The translations under genes and the position numbers were made by a program. DNA of 64,000 bases, taken from assembly GCA_003151515.1 (NCBI GenBank), contig PLXS01000025.1, forward strand, positions 1-64,000. The letters are read 5' to 3'. Below, in pieces: positions 53,474 to 61,500 of the stretch (position 1 is the stretch's first letter; the number at the start of each line of letters is the position of its first letter). This stretch comes from Opitutaceae bacterium. GTDB taxonomy: Bacteria > Verrucomicrobiota > Verrucomicrobiia > Opitutales > Opitutaceae. The notes beneath the pieces are model-generated. The model was not told the origin of the DNA, ran no database searches, and was given only the letters and a program-made list of their open reading frames with translations.

Positions 53474-54241
53474 ATGCTTGGCTGGTCAATCAACTTGTTC
53501 CGCGTTCGGGGCATCAGGGTGTCGCTCCACTTCACCTTCCTGCTGCTCATGGCTTACTGCTGCTGGGACGGCTGGAGCAAGGGTGGAATCCTGGGCATCG
53601 AATGGAGCGCAGCGGAGTTCATCCTGATTTTCTCGTCCGTCGTGCTCCACGAGCTCGGGCACTCGTTCATGGCCATGCGCTTCGGGATCGGAGTTAAGGG
53701 CATCCTGCTCATGCCGATCGGCGGCATGGCCCAGTTCGACTCCATCCCGAGGAAGCCCGTCCAGGAGCTCCTGATCACCGCCGCGGGCCCGGCGGTGAAC
53801 TTTGCGATAGTAGCCGCGCTCTGGTTCCTGGTGGATTTTCCGAGCGGGTGGGATTCGTGGACGGGGGCCGTGACCATCGCCGACGTCGCCCGACTGCTGA
53901 TTTCTGCGAACCTGGTGCTCGGCATCTTCAACCTTTACCCCGCATTTCCCATGGATGGAGGCAGGATCCTGCGCGCGATGCTCGCATTCAAGCTGCCCTA
54001 CCTGCGGGCGACCTACTGGGCGATGATGATAGCGCGGGTCCTGACGCTGGTCGGCATGGCTGCGTCAATCTACCTGGGGAACTACCTGCTGACAGCACTG
54101 TTTGTGTTCATCCTCATGGCCGGCTCCGCGGAGTATCGCCTCCTCAAGCGTCAGGAACTTGCCGAGGACCAGTGGAGGGAGACCCTCCAGCGCCACCTTG
54201 AGGGCGCAGTCATCGAGCCGCCGCCCATGATCGACCAGTAG
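53474..54241 (+). CDS. Site-2-protease-like membrane metallopeptidase (M50)
   Basis: 255 residues with about six membrane helices. The zinc site is His59-Glu60-x-x-His63 in VVLHELGHSFMA, and the third ligand Asp161 lies in NLYPAFPMDGGRIL. No CBS or PDZ domain follows, so it is a minimal version. Such enzymes cut membrane-anchored regulators or clear signal-peptide remnants. The short divergent gap to the NtrC-type gene may carry shared control. Confidence 0.92.
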   Translation: MLGWSINLFRVRGIRVSLHFTFLLLMAYCCWDGWSKGGILGIEWSAAEFILIFSSVVLHELGHSFMAMRFGIGVKGILLMPIGGMAQFDSIPRKPVQELLITAAGPAVNFAIVAALWFLVDFPSGWDSWTGAVTIADVARLLISANLVLGIFNLYPAFPMDGGRILRAMLAFKLPYLRATYWAMMIARVLTLVGMAASIYLGNYLLTALFVFILMAGSAEYRLLKRQELAEDQWRETLQRHLEGAVIEPPPMIDQ

Positions 54242-54316
54242 CCGGCTCGGCGGCTTTCAAAAATCCTTGCGTTCAGGGCGGAAAGGACGATTTTTTTGCA
54301 CCTTGCAGATGCGAAT

Positions 54317-54392
54317 GGGCTCGTAGCTCAGTTGGAAGAGCGCCGCAATGGCATTGCGGAGGTCGTCAGTTCGAACCTGATCGGGTCCACCA
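54317..54392 (+). tRNA. tRNA-Ala(GGC)
   Basis: A full 76-base cloverleaf. The acceptor GGGCTCG pairs with CGGGTCC, including the G3-U70 alanine identity pair. The D arm is GCTC/GAGC. The anticodon arm CCGCA/TGCGG has the loop ATGGCAT and anticodon GGC. The T arm is GTCAG/CTGAT around TTCGAAC. Discriminator A and CCA are encoded. The PemK-type toxin gene ends 5 bases after the CCA. Related 3'-end sequences recur at about 55300, 56184, 59219 and 60180. Confidence 0.97.
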
Positions 54393-54397
54393 TCTTC

Positions 54398-54730
54398 TCA
54401 GCCGAGACCAAGGCACGCACGAATCTTGCGTTGCACTTCTTGACGGCGATGGACCGTCACGGATCCAGCGGGACGTAATATCGAGGCCTTCCGCAACATG
54501 TAGATCAGCGAGCAGTCGACGAGGGTTAGGTGTTCAAGGCCGTCCGCATCATCAAGAATCACGTGATGCGCACGGGCACTCTCACCTGGCTGCTTTTTAG
54601 TATCCACAACGGCGTTGATCCGATGCTGTTTGGCGTCGGCGAGAATGTCGTCGGAAGATAGAAGAACAGCGGGGTGCCCTGTGACATCCTTCTCATCGGC
54701 CCGGACGAAGACTACATCCCAGCGGTGCAT
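54398..54730 (-). CDS. PemK/MazF-like toxin
   Basis: 110 residues. The opening HRWDVVFVRADEKDVTGHPA and LLSSDDILADAKQHRI recall PemK-type growth inhibitors, which cleave RNA. A longer C-terminal part (LTLVDCSLIYMLRKASILRP) completes the family pattern. It starts 2 bases after the antitoxin gene. It ends 5 bases from the tRNA-Ala 3' end, so the cassette abuts the tRNA precisely. Confidence 0.72.
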   Translation of the reverse strand: MHRWDVVFVRADEKDVTGHPAVLLSSDDILADAKQHRINAVVDTKKQPGESARAHHVILDDADGLEHLTLVDCSLIYMLRKASILRPAGSVTVHRRQEVQRKIRACLGLG

Positions 54731-54732
54731 GA

Positions 54733-54963
54733 TCAGAGTGCGTCGCCGAGCGTATTGCCCAGTTGAACCTCGCGAGGAAGGCGCTTGATGCTGCCCCTTG
54801 GGGCTGGAGCCACTTCATCGGGAAGCTGGTATGGGGCAATTTGAATGAATCCGTGCGGGACCCGAACAATGACCGGCTTTTTTGTGCGGATTACACCGCG
54901 GGCAATGCCGCTAAAACCAGCCTTTGCTTTGGAAACTGTGAGCATTTGCATAAAGGTGGTCAT
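54733..54963 (-). CDS. Antitoxin partner of the PemK-like toxin
   Basis: 76 residues from the ATG at 54963. The start MLTVSKAKAGFSGIARGVI resembles Phd/prevent-host-death folds. Two 12-base direct repeats (CATAAAGGTG..) create alternative starts at 54951 and 54945. The frame open up to 55044 is basic and looks non-coding. An inverted repeat just upstream is a likely operator. Confidence 0.68.
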   Translation of the reverse strand: MTTFMQMLTVSKAKAGFSGIARGVIRTKKPVIVRVPHGFIQIAPYQLPDEVAPAPRGSIKRLPREVQLGNTLGDAL

Positions 54964-54968
54964 AAAGG

Positions 54969-54985
54969 TGACCAAATAACGGTCA
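54969..54985. promoter_or_regulatory. Likely operator of the PemK-type TA pair
   Basis: TGACC, 7-base spacer, GGTCA, located 6 bases upstream of the preferred antitoxin start. The position fits autorepression by the antitoxin; binding is inferred. Confidence 0.45.
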
Positions 54986-55044
54986 AGCGGGAACAGAAAC
55001 CTAAACAAGGCTCGCCGGCGCTTTGCGGGAAGTTGCCGAAACAC

Positions 55045-55231
55045 CTAGCTGACCGTTCTCGAATCCATGGTGCTCAAGCCGTGGACCGCCTGAAATCCCA
55101 GACCCGCGGCGTCCCGTCAAAGGCGGCAGTTCAAGGCAATCTCAATCCGCCCCCGCAAATACTCTTCGAATCGGGGCGAATGTCCCTTTTGAAGGAGAAA
55201 ACTCGAACCGCCAGAAAATATCACTCGCCCG
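55045..55231. other. Non-coding stretch between the first antitoxin and repeat C1
   Basis: 187 bases, part of a gap of about 400 bases between genes. I see no supported gene. It should contain the promoter of the PemK-type pair, read on the minus strand. Confidence 0.45.
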
Positions 55232-55333
55232 AATCCCTGAAAACATCCCGAGAAAGGCGAAACAAAAGCGAAGCAGATTCCAGTTTCATAGGGAGACGTT
55301 GGACCCTGATCGTGTCCAGTAGGGTCCACCATC
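55232..55333. repeat. Cassette-boundary repeat C1, tRNA-Ala 3'-end related
   Basis: About 100 bases related (~70% by eye) to 59150-59236, and in its right half to 60159-60202. The shared core is CATAGGGAGA followed by TGGACCCTGATCG.GTCCA, which resembles the tRNA-Ala 3' end CCTGATCGGGTCCACCA. TGGACCCT and AGGGTCCA form 8-base arms at 55300-55328. It separates the PemK cassette from the first PIN cassette. Confidence 0.65.
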
Positions 55334-55361
55334 CCAGCGTAAGCCAATTACTGTTCCATTG

Positions 55362-55829
55362 CTATTTGGCAACGGTTAGGCCCTCTAGTTCAGCCAGTTT
55401 CTTAGCTCGAACATCGAAGCTAAAGAATGTATCGCATCCCAAAATCACTGCCGATGTCACGTGAAGTATATCATATGTTCGGAAGCCATTCCTGGCAGTG
55501 TGACGCAATGTGGTCTCCTCAACTAGAGCCTCGAGTTTCGCCGTATCTGGCCGCGCAAACCGCAGAAATGTACCGGCTTTCAAATCCTCTCTAAATGTGG
55601 CAAGAGCGACAGCAGCTTGTTCTGGGCTCACCGTTGGGTGCCCACCCTGCCTACTCAACCAAACCGAGATCTCGAACGCATTCACAAGCTCAATTCTGTG
55701 CAGCCAAGTGACAGGGACGGGCTCGGAATCGCCGGTCTTAGCTTTTTCTAGAAGCAGATCGGCTTTCGCGCTTTCAGGCAGCTCAAGGTATACTCGAGTA
55801 AAGAAATTCGTGTCCGCATACGGTTTCAT
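55362..55829 (-). CDS. PIN-domain ribonuclease toxin (VapC-like)
   Basis: 155 residues. The four acidic residues of the PIN site are present: Asp in YADTNFF, Glu47 in HRIELVNAF, Asp in RTYDILHV and Asp in FFSFDVR. It should be an active, metal-dependent RNase controlled by the antitoxin gene that overlaps its start by 4 bases. Layout and C-terminus (SFDVRAKKLAELEGL) parallel the PIN toxin at 59260 and the one at 9350. Confidence 0.88.
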   Translation of the reverse strand: MKPYADTNFFTRVYLELPESAKADLLLEKAKTGDSEPVPVTWLHRIELVNAFEISVWLSRQGGHPTVSPEQAAVALATFREDLKAGTFLRFARPDTAKLEALVEETTLRHTARNGFRTYDILHVTSAVILGCDTFFSFDVRAKKLAELEGLTVAK

Positions 55830-56071
55830 TCGCTGGCAAGCGCTTGATCAAATTTCTTCGCAAAAGATCTGGATGCAGATCTTCCGAATAGTTCATGGCG
55901 CCTCGCCGCGAAATCCGGAAGGGCCGAAATGGATGATACCGCCTTCTCCTCTGTCTTGATCAAATACGTCCTTCCATCTCGGCATCGAATTCGGGCCTCC
56001 CCATAAGAGTCGCAGGCCTCAAGGACCTGATTTGGTCGCCTGTCTAGATCGCGAACGGTAAAGGTTTTCAT
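55826..56071 (-). CDS. Phd-like antitoxin
   Basis: About 81 residues from the ATG at 56071. The start MKTFTVRDLDRRPNQVLEAC is the Phd-fold DNA-binding region. Upstream methionines (56080, 56083, 56095) exist, but a perfect palindrome sits across them, which favours 56071. It overlaps the PIN toxin gene by 4 bases. Confidence 0.75.
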   Translation of the reverse strand: MKTFTVRDLDRRPNQVLEACDSYGEARIRCRDGRTYLIKTEEKAVSSISALPDFAARRHELFGRSASRSFAKKFDQALASE

Positions 56072-56073
56072 GT

Positions 56074-56088
56074 CCGACATCATGTCGG
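56074..56088. promoter_or_regulatory. Palindromic operator of the second TA pair
   Basis: CCGACAT-C-ATGTCGG, perfect 7-base arms, ending 3 bases before the preferred antitoxin start codon. It is a typical position for Phd-type autoregulation. Confidence 0.6.
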
Positions 56089-56183
56089 CGTTCATTTTCT
56101 CCGTCAAGCTCCTGGATAATTTTTCGTGCGGGGATATTGGATTTTAACAAACCAAACGCGAACCAAGGCAGATCTCGGGGCTA

Positions 56184-56211
56184 AGTTCGAATCCGATCGG
56201 GTAAACCATCT
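56184..56211 (+). repeat. Copy of the tRNA-Ala 3' end between cassettes
   Basis: AGTTCGAATCCGATCGGGT followed by AAACCATCT matches AGTTCGAACCTGATCGGGT-CCACCATCT of the tRNA at 24 of 28 positions. It includes the T-loop TTCGAA and the end of the acceptor. No other tRNA part precedes it, so it is a partial copy, as expected of an attachment-site remnant. The remaining bases of the 56089-56517 gap show no supported gene. Confidence 0.75.
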
Positions 56212-56517
56212 CGCAACATGCATTGAACCAATGCGTTCTGTCTATAAACGCAACTACGACAGGTCCTAGAATACAAAACTTCAACGGTGCTCTGCTACGC
56301 TACCTCATCATGGATGGGCCGCGGAACATGAAATTTGATCAGCTTATTGTAGGTTTTCGGAAGCTTCCCAAAGGACACCTTGGAGGTTGTCTTCATAGGT
56401 TCTCTTTCCAATGAGGTTTATCGTAATCGCCGTGGGTAAGGGTCGTAGGACCGAGTAAGGTCCCACTAACCCGTGGAAGCGTGGCGGCGAATCCGGCCAA
56501 AAAAACGCCGTATCCCG

Positions 56518-58806
56518 CTAAGGCGCCTCCCCGCTAAGCTTCCTGAACCTTGAGTCAACTCGCAGGCCGTCCCACATGGGGTTCAACCTCAAGGACGCGG
56601 GCGACTCCCAGTGGGACCTGTTGACAAGGAAGTCCAATGCGTCGACGGCCTCTTGGGGCTTACCCAGCGCCGCATAGACCTCCGCACGCATCTCCGCGGA
56701 CTGACTGTCCTGGAGCGGGAGGTCTTTGTTGTCCTCGTCGAACCTTTTCATAAACTCCAAGGCCTTGGCCTCGTCGCCTAAAAAGGCCGCATTTGCCGCT
56801 TGGGTGTCGTTGTGGGTGACATCGTCCTTGATCGCCTCCTTAGCCAGCACGTCCTCGGCCACTTCGAATTTTAACCGCGCCTTGGTCACGTCGCCTGCCA
56901 TGAGCAGAGTCTGCCCTTCTAGGAATTCACGCGGGCCCGAGAAGTTGTTGTCATGGAAGAAAATCACGGGACTGTCCTCAAGAATGCGAACCGCCTCACG
57001 GGCGTTCCTCTCGTAGTAGGCAACCATCCATCTGAAGTAGACGGGGCGGTCGGACTGGTCGTTCGGCGGCAGCGACTCGACCGCCTGCCGGGCTCCCACC
57101 AAGTTCCCCTTGTAAAGATTGGCCCTGGTGAGGTAGCCGATCGCGGCGACAAAGGCGGGACTCAAACGGCGAGCTTCGTCAAAGGCGGAGATCGCCTCGT
57201 CCGTTCGGCCAAGTATATAATACATCCGGCCCAGATTGTAGATGGTCAATGGATCCCTGGGATTGAGTTCAACGGCGCGCTTTTGAAGGGTTATTGCCTC
57301 GTTGAAATCACCGTTCTCGTAGAAGACCACGGATGAGATATCAGACAGGATATGCGGCTCGTTGGGCATGTCCTCGCTCGCTCGCTCAAGCTCGGCCCGG
57401 GCCTGCTTCATAGACTCCAGAAGGGGCAACGCGTGATCGACAGTTTCGTAGTAGCGACCTAGGGCCCAGTGTCCCTCCGGGAGATCCGGATCGATCTGGA
57501 GAGCCTGGTCGATGGCCGCCTTCGCCGCTCCCACTCTCTTGGTCGACCGATCGAATCCCCGGTAGACAAACGCCACGTTGATATGTCCCAGGGTCGCCCA
57601 GCCGAGGGCGAACTTCGGCTCCGCTTCGACGGACTCCTTGGCAAGCTTTTCTGCGGCGTCGTAGTCCTTAACCTTCGCTTGGGTATCGAATATGACCTGC
57701 CGGGCTCGCTGGACCTTTTCATAAACCTCAACCGACGCTCCGCGATCCCGCTCGATCCGCTTTGATTCCGAGGGGGTCAGCTTTGCCTGGAGCGCTACCG
57801 CAATCTCTTGGGCGAGCGCCGCCTGGAGGAGAAAGACATCCGGTGTCTCCTTGTCGAATGTCCCGGCCCAGACATGGGTGTCCGTTCGGGCGTCGATCAG
57901 TTGGGCGTTAACGTGGACCCGGTCGCCCGCGTGGCGGACGCTTCCCTCGAGGATGTAGGCCACACCCAATTCCTTCCCGATTGCCCGAAGATTCTCCCGG
58001 GTTTCCCGGTATTGAAGCACAGAAGTCCGCGAGATCACCTTCAGGTCGGCGATGGCCGCGAGGTCCGTGATAAGTTCGTCGTGCATTCCGTCGGTGAAGA
58101 AGGCGCTGTCCTTCTCGTCGCTGAGGTTCGTGAGGGGCAGAACCGCTATTGACTTTTCCGAAACTAAGGGGGGCTGGGCCAGGGACACAGGAGCGGCAGC
58201 CGCCGGGGCCAGGGAAGCCGGCGGGCTCCGAACGACTGCAAGAAAGATTCCGAAGGCAAGCGCCGCGAGCCCGATGCCGGTCACCACCCAGGGGACGAGA
58301 CTCCGTTTCGGCGCCGAAGCTGCGCGGCCCGGATCCCGGGTTATCGCGGCGGCGGTCCCGGGCTTCCTGGGCCGGTGAAGGAGCTGCTCAATCTGATTCA
58401 CAAAATCCGGAGTGGGAAGGCCGCCCGGCAACTGACTCCACTGGACATTCAGGAATTCCGCAGGAACGGCGGATCCCACGTCTTTCGTCGAACCCACCGC
58501 TACCGGCGCGAGAAAAGGGACGCCCTCGGCCATGAGATGGGTCCTCTCGACCGCCAGCTTCCACTCGAGTCGGAAGTACCCCTCCCCGCGGTCTTCCGTG
58601 TTCTCGGAAATGACCGGGATGAACAGCGCGCATTCGCGGATTTGCCTTCGAATCTTCTGGTCCCACGCATCTCCGCCCCGGAGTTCGTTCTGGTCGAACC
58701 ACACCTCCATTCCCCGGTCCCGGAGCGCCTCGGCAATCCGACGCGCGGCTCCGACGTCTTGACGGGCGTAGCTGATGAAAATCGCCTTTGGATGAAGGGC
58801 GTCCAC
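56518..58806 (-). CDS. TIR-TolB-TPR transmembrane protein
   Basis: 762 residues. The TIR domain (~7-140) contains IFISYARQD, VWFDQNELRGGDAWD and GYFRLEWKLAVERT. Glu81 matches the catalytic Glu of NADase TIR domains. One membrane helix follows (170-192). A TolB/FlgO-like domain (~218-335) has KSIAVLPLTNLSDEKDS, FTDGMHDELITDLA and GVAYILEGSVRHAGDR. TPR units fill the C-terminal half (for example NEAITLQKRAVELNPRDPLT). The TIR part closely resembles that of the protein at 5457. NAD+ cleavage and defence are inferences from the family. It is the only single-gene cassette of the array. Confidence 0.88.
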   Translation of the reverse strand: MDALHPKAIFISYARQDVGAARRIAEALRDRGMEVWFDQNELRGGDAWDQKIRRQIRECALFIPVISENTEDRGEGYFRLEWKLAVERTHLMAEGVPFLAPVAVGSTKDVGSAVPAEFLNVQWSQLPGGLPTPDFVNQIEQLLHRPRKPGTAAAITRDPGRAASAPKRSLVPWVVTGIGLAALAFGIFLAVVRSPPASLAPAAAAPVSLAQPPLVSEKSIAVLPLTNLSDEKDSAFFTDGMHDELITDLAAIADLKVISRTSVLQYRETRENLRAIGKELGVAYILEGSVRHAGDRVHVNAQLIDARTDTHVWAGTFDKETPDVFLLQAALAQEIAVALQAKLTPSESKRIERDRGASVEVYEKVQRARQVIFDTQAKVKDYDAAEKLAKESVEAEPKFALGWATLGHINVAFVYRGFDRSTKRVGAAKAAIDQALQIDPDLPEGHWALGRYYETVDHALPLLESMKQARAELERASEDMPNEPHILSDISSVVFYENGDFNEAITLQKRAVELNPRDPLTIYNLGRMYYILGRTDEAISAFDEARRLSPAFVAAIGYLTRANLYKGNLVGARQAVESLPPNDQSDRPVYFRWMVAYYERNAREAVRILEDSPVIFFHDNNFSGPREFLEGQTLLMAGDVTKARLKFEVAEDVLAKEAIKDDVTHNDTQAANAAFLGDEAKALEFMKRFDEDNKDLPLQDSQSAEMRAEVYAALGKPQEAVDALDFLVNRSHWESPASLRLNPMWDGLRVDSRFRKLSGEAP

Positions 58807-59149
58807 GGGATCATTTCTTTTTGCGCCGTAAAGAGCAGCTAGCGAGCCGATTCTCCAAGCTTATGCTCCAGTTGCTAAACGTTTGCACATACGATGCACC
58901 CCGAAAAGGATAGCCTGTCGATTGCGGTCCATGTCCAAGAGTATGGTTTGGATCAATTCACATCTAACTCTCACCGTTGCAGGGAGCTATCCAGATTTCC
59001 CGAAGATTGCTGGCAATACTTCGGTAAATGTTCGCCGCAACTGGGAATAAGATGGGGTCGGTCGGCCTGCCGACTGGCCCGATAGCCTCGGGCCATTTAC
59101 ACCGCAAATGGTGAACCTCATTCGAATGCTTGAGAATAATTCATCGAAA
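58807..59149. other. Upstream region of the TIR-TolB-TPR gene
   Basis: About 340 bases with no supported gene. It lies between the TIR gene start and repeat C2, so the promoter for the TIR gene (minus strand) is expected here. A short inverted repeat, CCCGATAGCCTCGGG, lies near 59077-59091. Confidence 0.45.
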
Positions 59150-59236
59150 AATCCCGAAAACATCCCTCAGAACGCGAAACAAACGCAAAACGGAATCCTG
59201 CATCATAGAGAGATGATGCACCCTAATTTGGTCCAT
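59150..59236. repeat. Cassette-boundary repeat C2
   Basis: Aligns with 55232-55333 over its whole length: GAAAACATCCC, GCGAAACAAA, ATCATAGAGAGA, then CACCCTAATTTGGTCCATCC. The last part is a decayed copy of the tRNA-Ala end (14 of 17 bases of CCTGATCGGGTCCACCA-like sequence). It lies between the TIR gene and the last PIN pair. Confidence 0.6.
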
Positions 59237-59259
59237 CCGTCGCTCAGGTCGAATCAGCG

Positions 59260-59712
59260 TTAAGGCTTGGCCTTGAGACCCTCAGCAGCAGCCAGCTTTC
59301 GCTGGTTAGCATCAAAGGAGAGGAAGTCGATGGCGCCGAGTTGGAGGGCCGTGGACACATGCAGAATATCGATAAAGCGATGGCCTCCGCCCATCGTGTG
59401 CTTGGATGAAATCCGCTCAGCGATGGCAAAAACGTCGGCCCATTCCGCGGGCGCCACGATCAAAGCTCCGGCGTCGAGATTCGACCGCAATTGGGCGAGT
59501 GCCTCCAGACCGACTTTGCGGGCATACCCTTGAGTCGAGTCTCGGCTGTGGCGGAAGATCTGAAAGCGAACCGACTGGCGAAACGCGCCGAGCAGCAACG
59601 CCGAGACCCGCAGCGGCTCCTTCATGCTCTGATAGTGTGCGATGGCCGCAACAGACGTGCTCTGCGGCACGTAAAGCGCACAAAGGAATGAAGTATCGGG
59701 ATAGGCGATCAC
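59260..59712 (-). CDS. PIN-domain toxin with substituted catalytic Glu
   Basis: 150 residues. Asp6 (YPDTSFL), the Asp of HRFIDILHV and the Asp of DFLSFDANQ are conserved. The Glu found in the other two PIN proteins of this window (KHELRNAL, HRIELVNA) is Ala43 here, in LLGAFRQSV. That Glu normally helps bind the metal, so nuclease activity may be weak or absent. The antitoxin gene overlaps its start by 4 bases. It might survive as a regulator or be decaying. Confidence 0.82.
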   Translation of the reverse strand: MIAYPDTSFLCALYVPQSTSVAAIAHYQSMKEPLRVSALLLGAFRQSVRFQIFRHSRDSTQGYARKVGLEALAQLRSNLDAGALIVAPAEWADVFAIAERISSKHTMGGGHRFIDILHVSTALQLGAIDFLSFDANQRKLAAAEGLKAKP

Positions 59713-59966
59713 GACTGGCTGCCCAGCTCGGTCTCCCTCATCGACTCAATTTGCAGATCAGAAAACACCTTCTGGCCCCACACGGCACGCAGTTGAGCGG
59801 CGAAGTCCACCTTTACCCGCCTCTCGTGTGCGGCTGCTGCCGGCACCAAACGGGCGAAGCGCCTGCCTCGCTTGACGATCTCGACGGACTCTCCATTTTC
59901 GAGCCAGGCCGAGACCCGGCGGAAGTTATTGCGGAGGTCTGCCACGGTTGCCGTTTTTTCCTTCAT
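59709..59966 (-). CDS. Phd-like antitoxin
   Basis: 85 residues from the ATG at 59966. MKEKTATVADLRNNFRRVSA and the following GESVEIVKRGRRFARLVPA show the Phd/YefM fold with its DNA-binding front and a C-terminal toxin-binding tail. A 20-base perfect palindrome overlaps the start codon. A start at 60002 would be inside the operator region and is unlikely. Confidence 0.82.
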   Translation of the reverse strand: MKEKTATVADLRNNFRRVSAWLENGESVEIVKRGRRFARLVPAAAAHERRVKVDFAAQLRAVWGQKVFSDLQIESMRETELGSQS

Positions 59967-59996
59967 GATAGATAAATCTATCATGACATATATGTC
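59965..59996. promoter_or_regulatory. Two adjacent palindromes at the antitoxin start
   Basis: ATGATAGATAAATCTATCAT is a perfect inverted repeat that covers the start codon. It is followed directly by the perfect palindrome GACATATATGTC. Two such sites side by side suit cooperative binding by a Phd-type TA complex. Confidence 0.65.
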
Positions 59997-60158
59997 TGTC
60001 AAGTGCTAGGTGATCGCGTAAGAAATAGTCGAGGACGTCCTTAGAATCCGAGAAATCTCAGCGGCTTACTCGATCCTGAGAGTCTTGCCGAATGGGGGGC
60101 GACCGTCTCTCTGTTACGGGGCACACCCGGGGCAAACTCGCACCAGACTCGAACCGCC

Positions 60159-60202
60159 TTCCGTTGTCAGAGGGAGAAGGTGGACCCTGATCGGGTCCAC
60201 CC
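60159..60202. repeat. Cassette-boundary repeat C3 at the distal end of the array
   Basis: TTCCGTTGTCAGAGGGAGA, then GGTGGACCC-TGATC-GGGTCCACC. The last part is a perfect 9-base inverted repeat, and its right arm is nearly the tRNA-Ala 3' end. It matches the right half of C1. Ordinary chromosomal genes resume beyond it. The 60203-60351 stretch shows nothing else I can support. Confidence 0.65.
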
Positions 60203-60351
60203 ATTTGTGACACGCGGTCATATAAAGCGCTGCGACCGTAGGACCGTGGGAGTTCGAGATATCCGCTTCCGAAAGCCAGCGTGGCGGCTGTTGATCGCCG
60301 GTCGAACCGAGGCGAGCCGAGTGTGGGGACGCCTCGATACCGTGCGAAACG

Positions 60352-61326
60352 CTACGGCTGAAGCGCTATCTTGACGCGGACCAGGCCGGCATCGATCAGC
60401 CGGTAGATCTCTGGACCGTGCTCAAGTGCCTCGACTTGCACGTCTGGTGCCGGCAATTCCTTCCTTTCAAACGCCGGGGCAAGGTCGCGCAGAACCTGTG
60501 CTGCGTCGGAGAATCCCCATTTCAACGAGTCCACCCCAATCAGCCGCGATTCGTTGTGGTAAAAGTCGGCCAAGCTGAACGTCACCCTAGGCGTGCCGGT
60601 GGAGGCGATTGCTATCTGCCTGCCCCGGCGGGCCAACGCGCCCAAGCATGCCTCGAACATGGCGCCGCCGACCGTATCAAAGACGACTTCGGCGCCCTGG
60701 TCCGAAGTGAGCGCGCGGCATCCGGTCACCAAGTCCGTCGACTCCAGATCAATCCAGGCATCCACCGGCAGGGACGCCGCGCGGGAAAGGTCGGCCTTCT
60801 TTCTGACAACTCCGATCACCCGCGCCCCGATCCGGTGGGCAAGGCGGGCGGCTGCGCTCCCGACGGCTCCGTTGGTCCCCAATACCAGGATCGTCTCTCC
60901 TGCTCGAAGCTGTGCGCCGCGCACAATCGCCGCGGATGCGGTCAAGTAGGGAAGTCCGATCCCCGCTGCCTGGGCAAAAGTCAGGCCCTGCGGCATCGTC
61001 ACGGCCGCCTCCCGGGGGACCACCATGAATTCCGCGTGGCTGCCGTCCCGCCCGAAGCCAAGGTCGCCTCCCGATCCAAACACCTTTCGGCCAATCCAAT
61101 CTGCGGGTCCCTGCACCACCACCCCGGCGAAGTCCCGCCCGGGTGTCCTTGGAAGCGTCGTTTCGTGCATGCGACCCAAAACGTTCTTGGCATCGCTTGG
61201 GTTGACGGCCGCCGCCTCAACCTTAACCAGCAGGTCGGAGCCCGTCGGGATTGGGACCGGGACGTCTGCGACACCCAAGAATTCGAGTGAGCCGGTCCTG
61301 GCGAAACGCAGAGCGCGCATCGGCAT
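60352..61326 (-). CDS. NADP-dependent quinone-oxidoreductase-like MDR protein
   Basis: 324 residues from the ATG at 61326; 61320 is also possible. The MDR fold shows PSDAKNVLGRMHETTLPRTP and GRDFAGVV, then the cofactor site ILVLGTNGAVGSAAARLAHR. No zinc-binding Cys/His set is visible, so it belongs to the quinone oxidoreductase/enoyl reductase side of the superfamily. It probably reduces an alpha-beta unsaturated carbonyl or a quinone. It is divergent from the aldo/keto reductase gene. Confidence 0.85.
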   Translation of the reverse strand: MPMRALRFARTGSLEFLGVADVPVPIPTGSDLLVKVEAAAVNPSDAKNVLGRMHETTLPRTPGRDFAGVVVQGPADWIGRKVFGSGGDLGFGRDGSHAEFMVVPREAAVTMPQGLTFAQAAGIGLPYLTASAAIVRGAQLRAGETILVLGTNGAVGSAAARLAHRIGARVIGVVRKKADLSRAASLPVDAWIDLESTDLVTGCRALTSDQGAEVVFDTVGGAMFEACLGALARRGRQIAIASTGTPRVTFSLADFYHNESRLIGVDSLKWGFSDAAQVLRDLAPAFERKELPAPDVQVEALEHGPEIYRLIDAGLVRVKIALQP

Positions 61327-61500
61327 AGTTAGCCGAAGACCAGCGTTCGGGTCAAATCCGAGGCGGGAAGCAGAAAGGGTGGGCTTTCCAAACAAGAGGT
61401 AAACGAAGACGGCCACGCGTCGTTTTGATCCATAGATTTGCCTTCAGTAGCATCTTGCGTGTTCTCACTCATGTCTGCATGGGAAAGGACGCAAAACACA

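Noticed and set aside
54317..60203. Classical integron with attC sites
   Set aside because: No integron integrase or attC 7-bp boxes are seen. The boundary elements resemble the tRNA-Ala 3' end instead.
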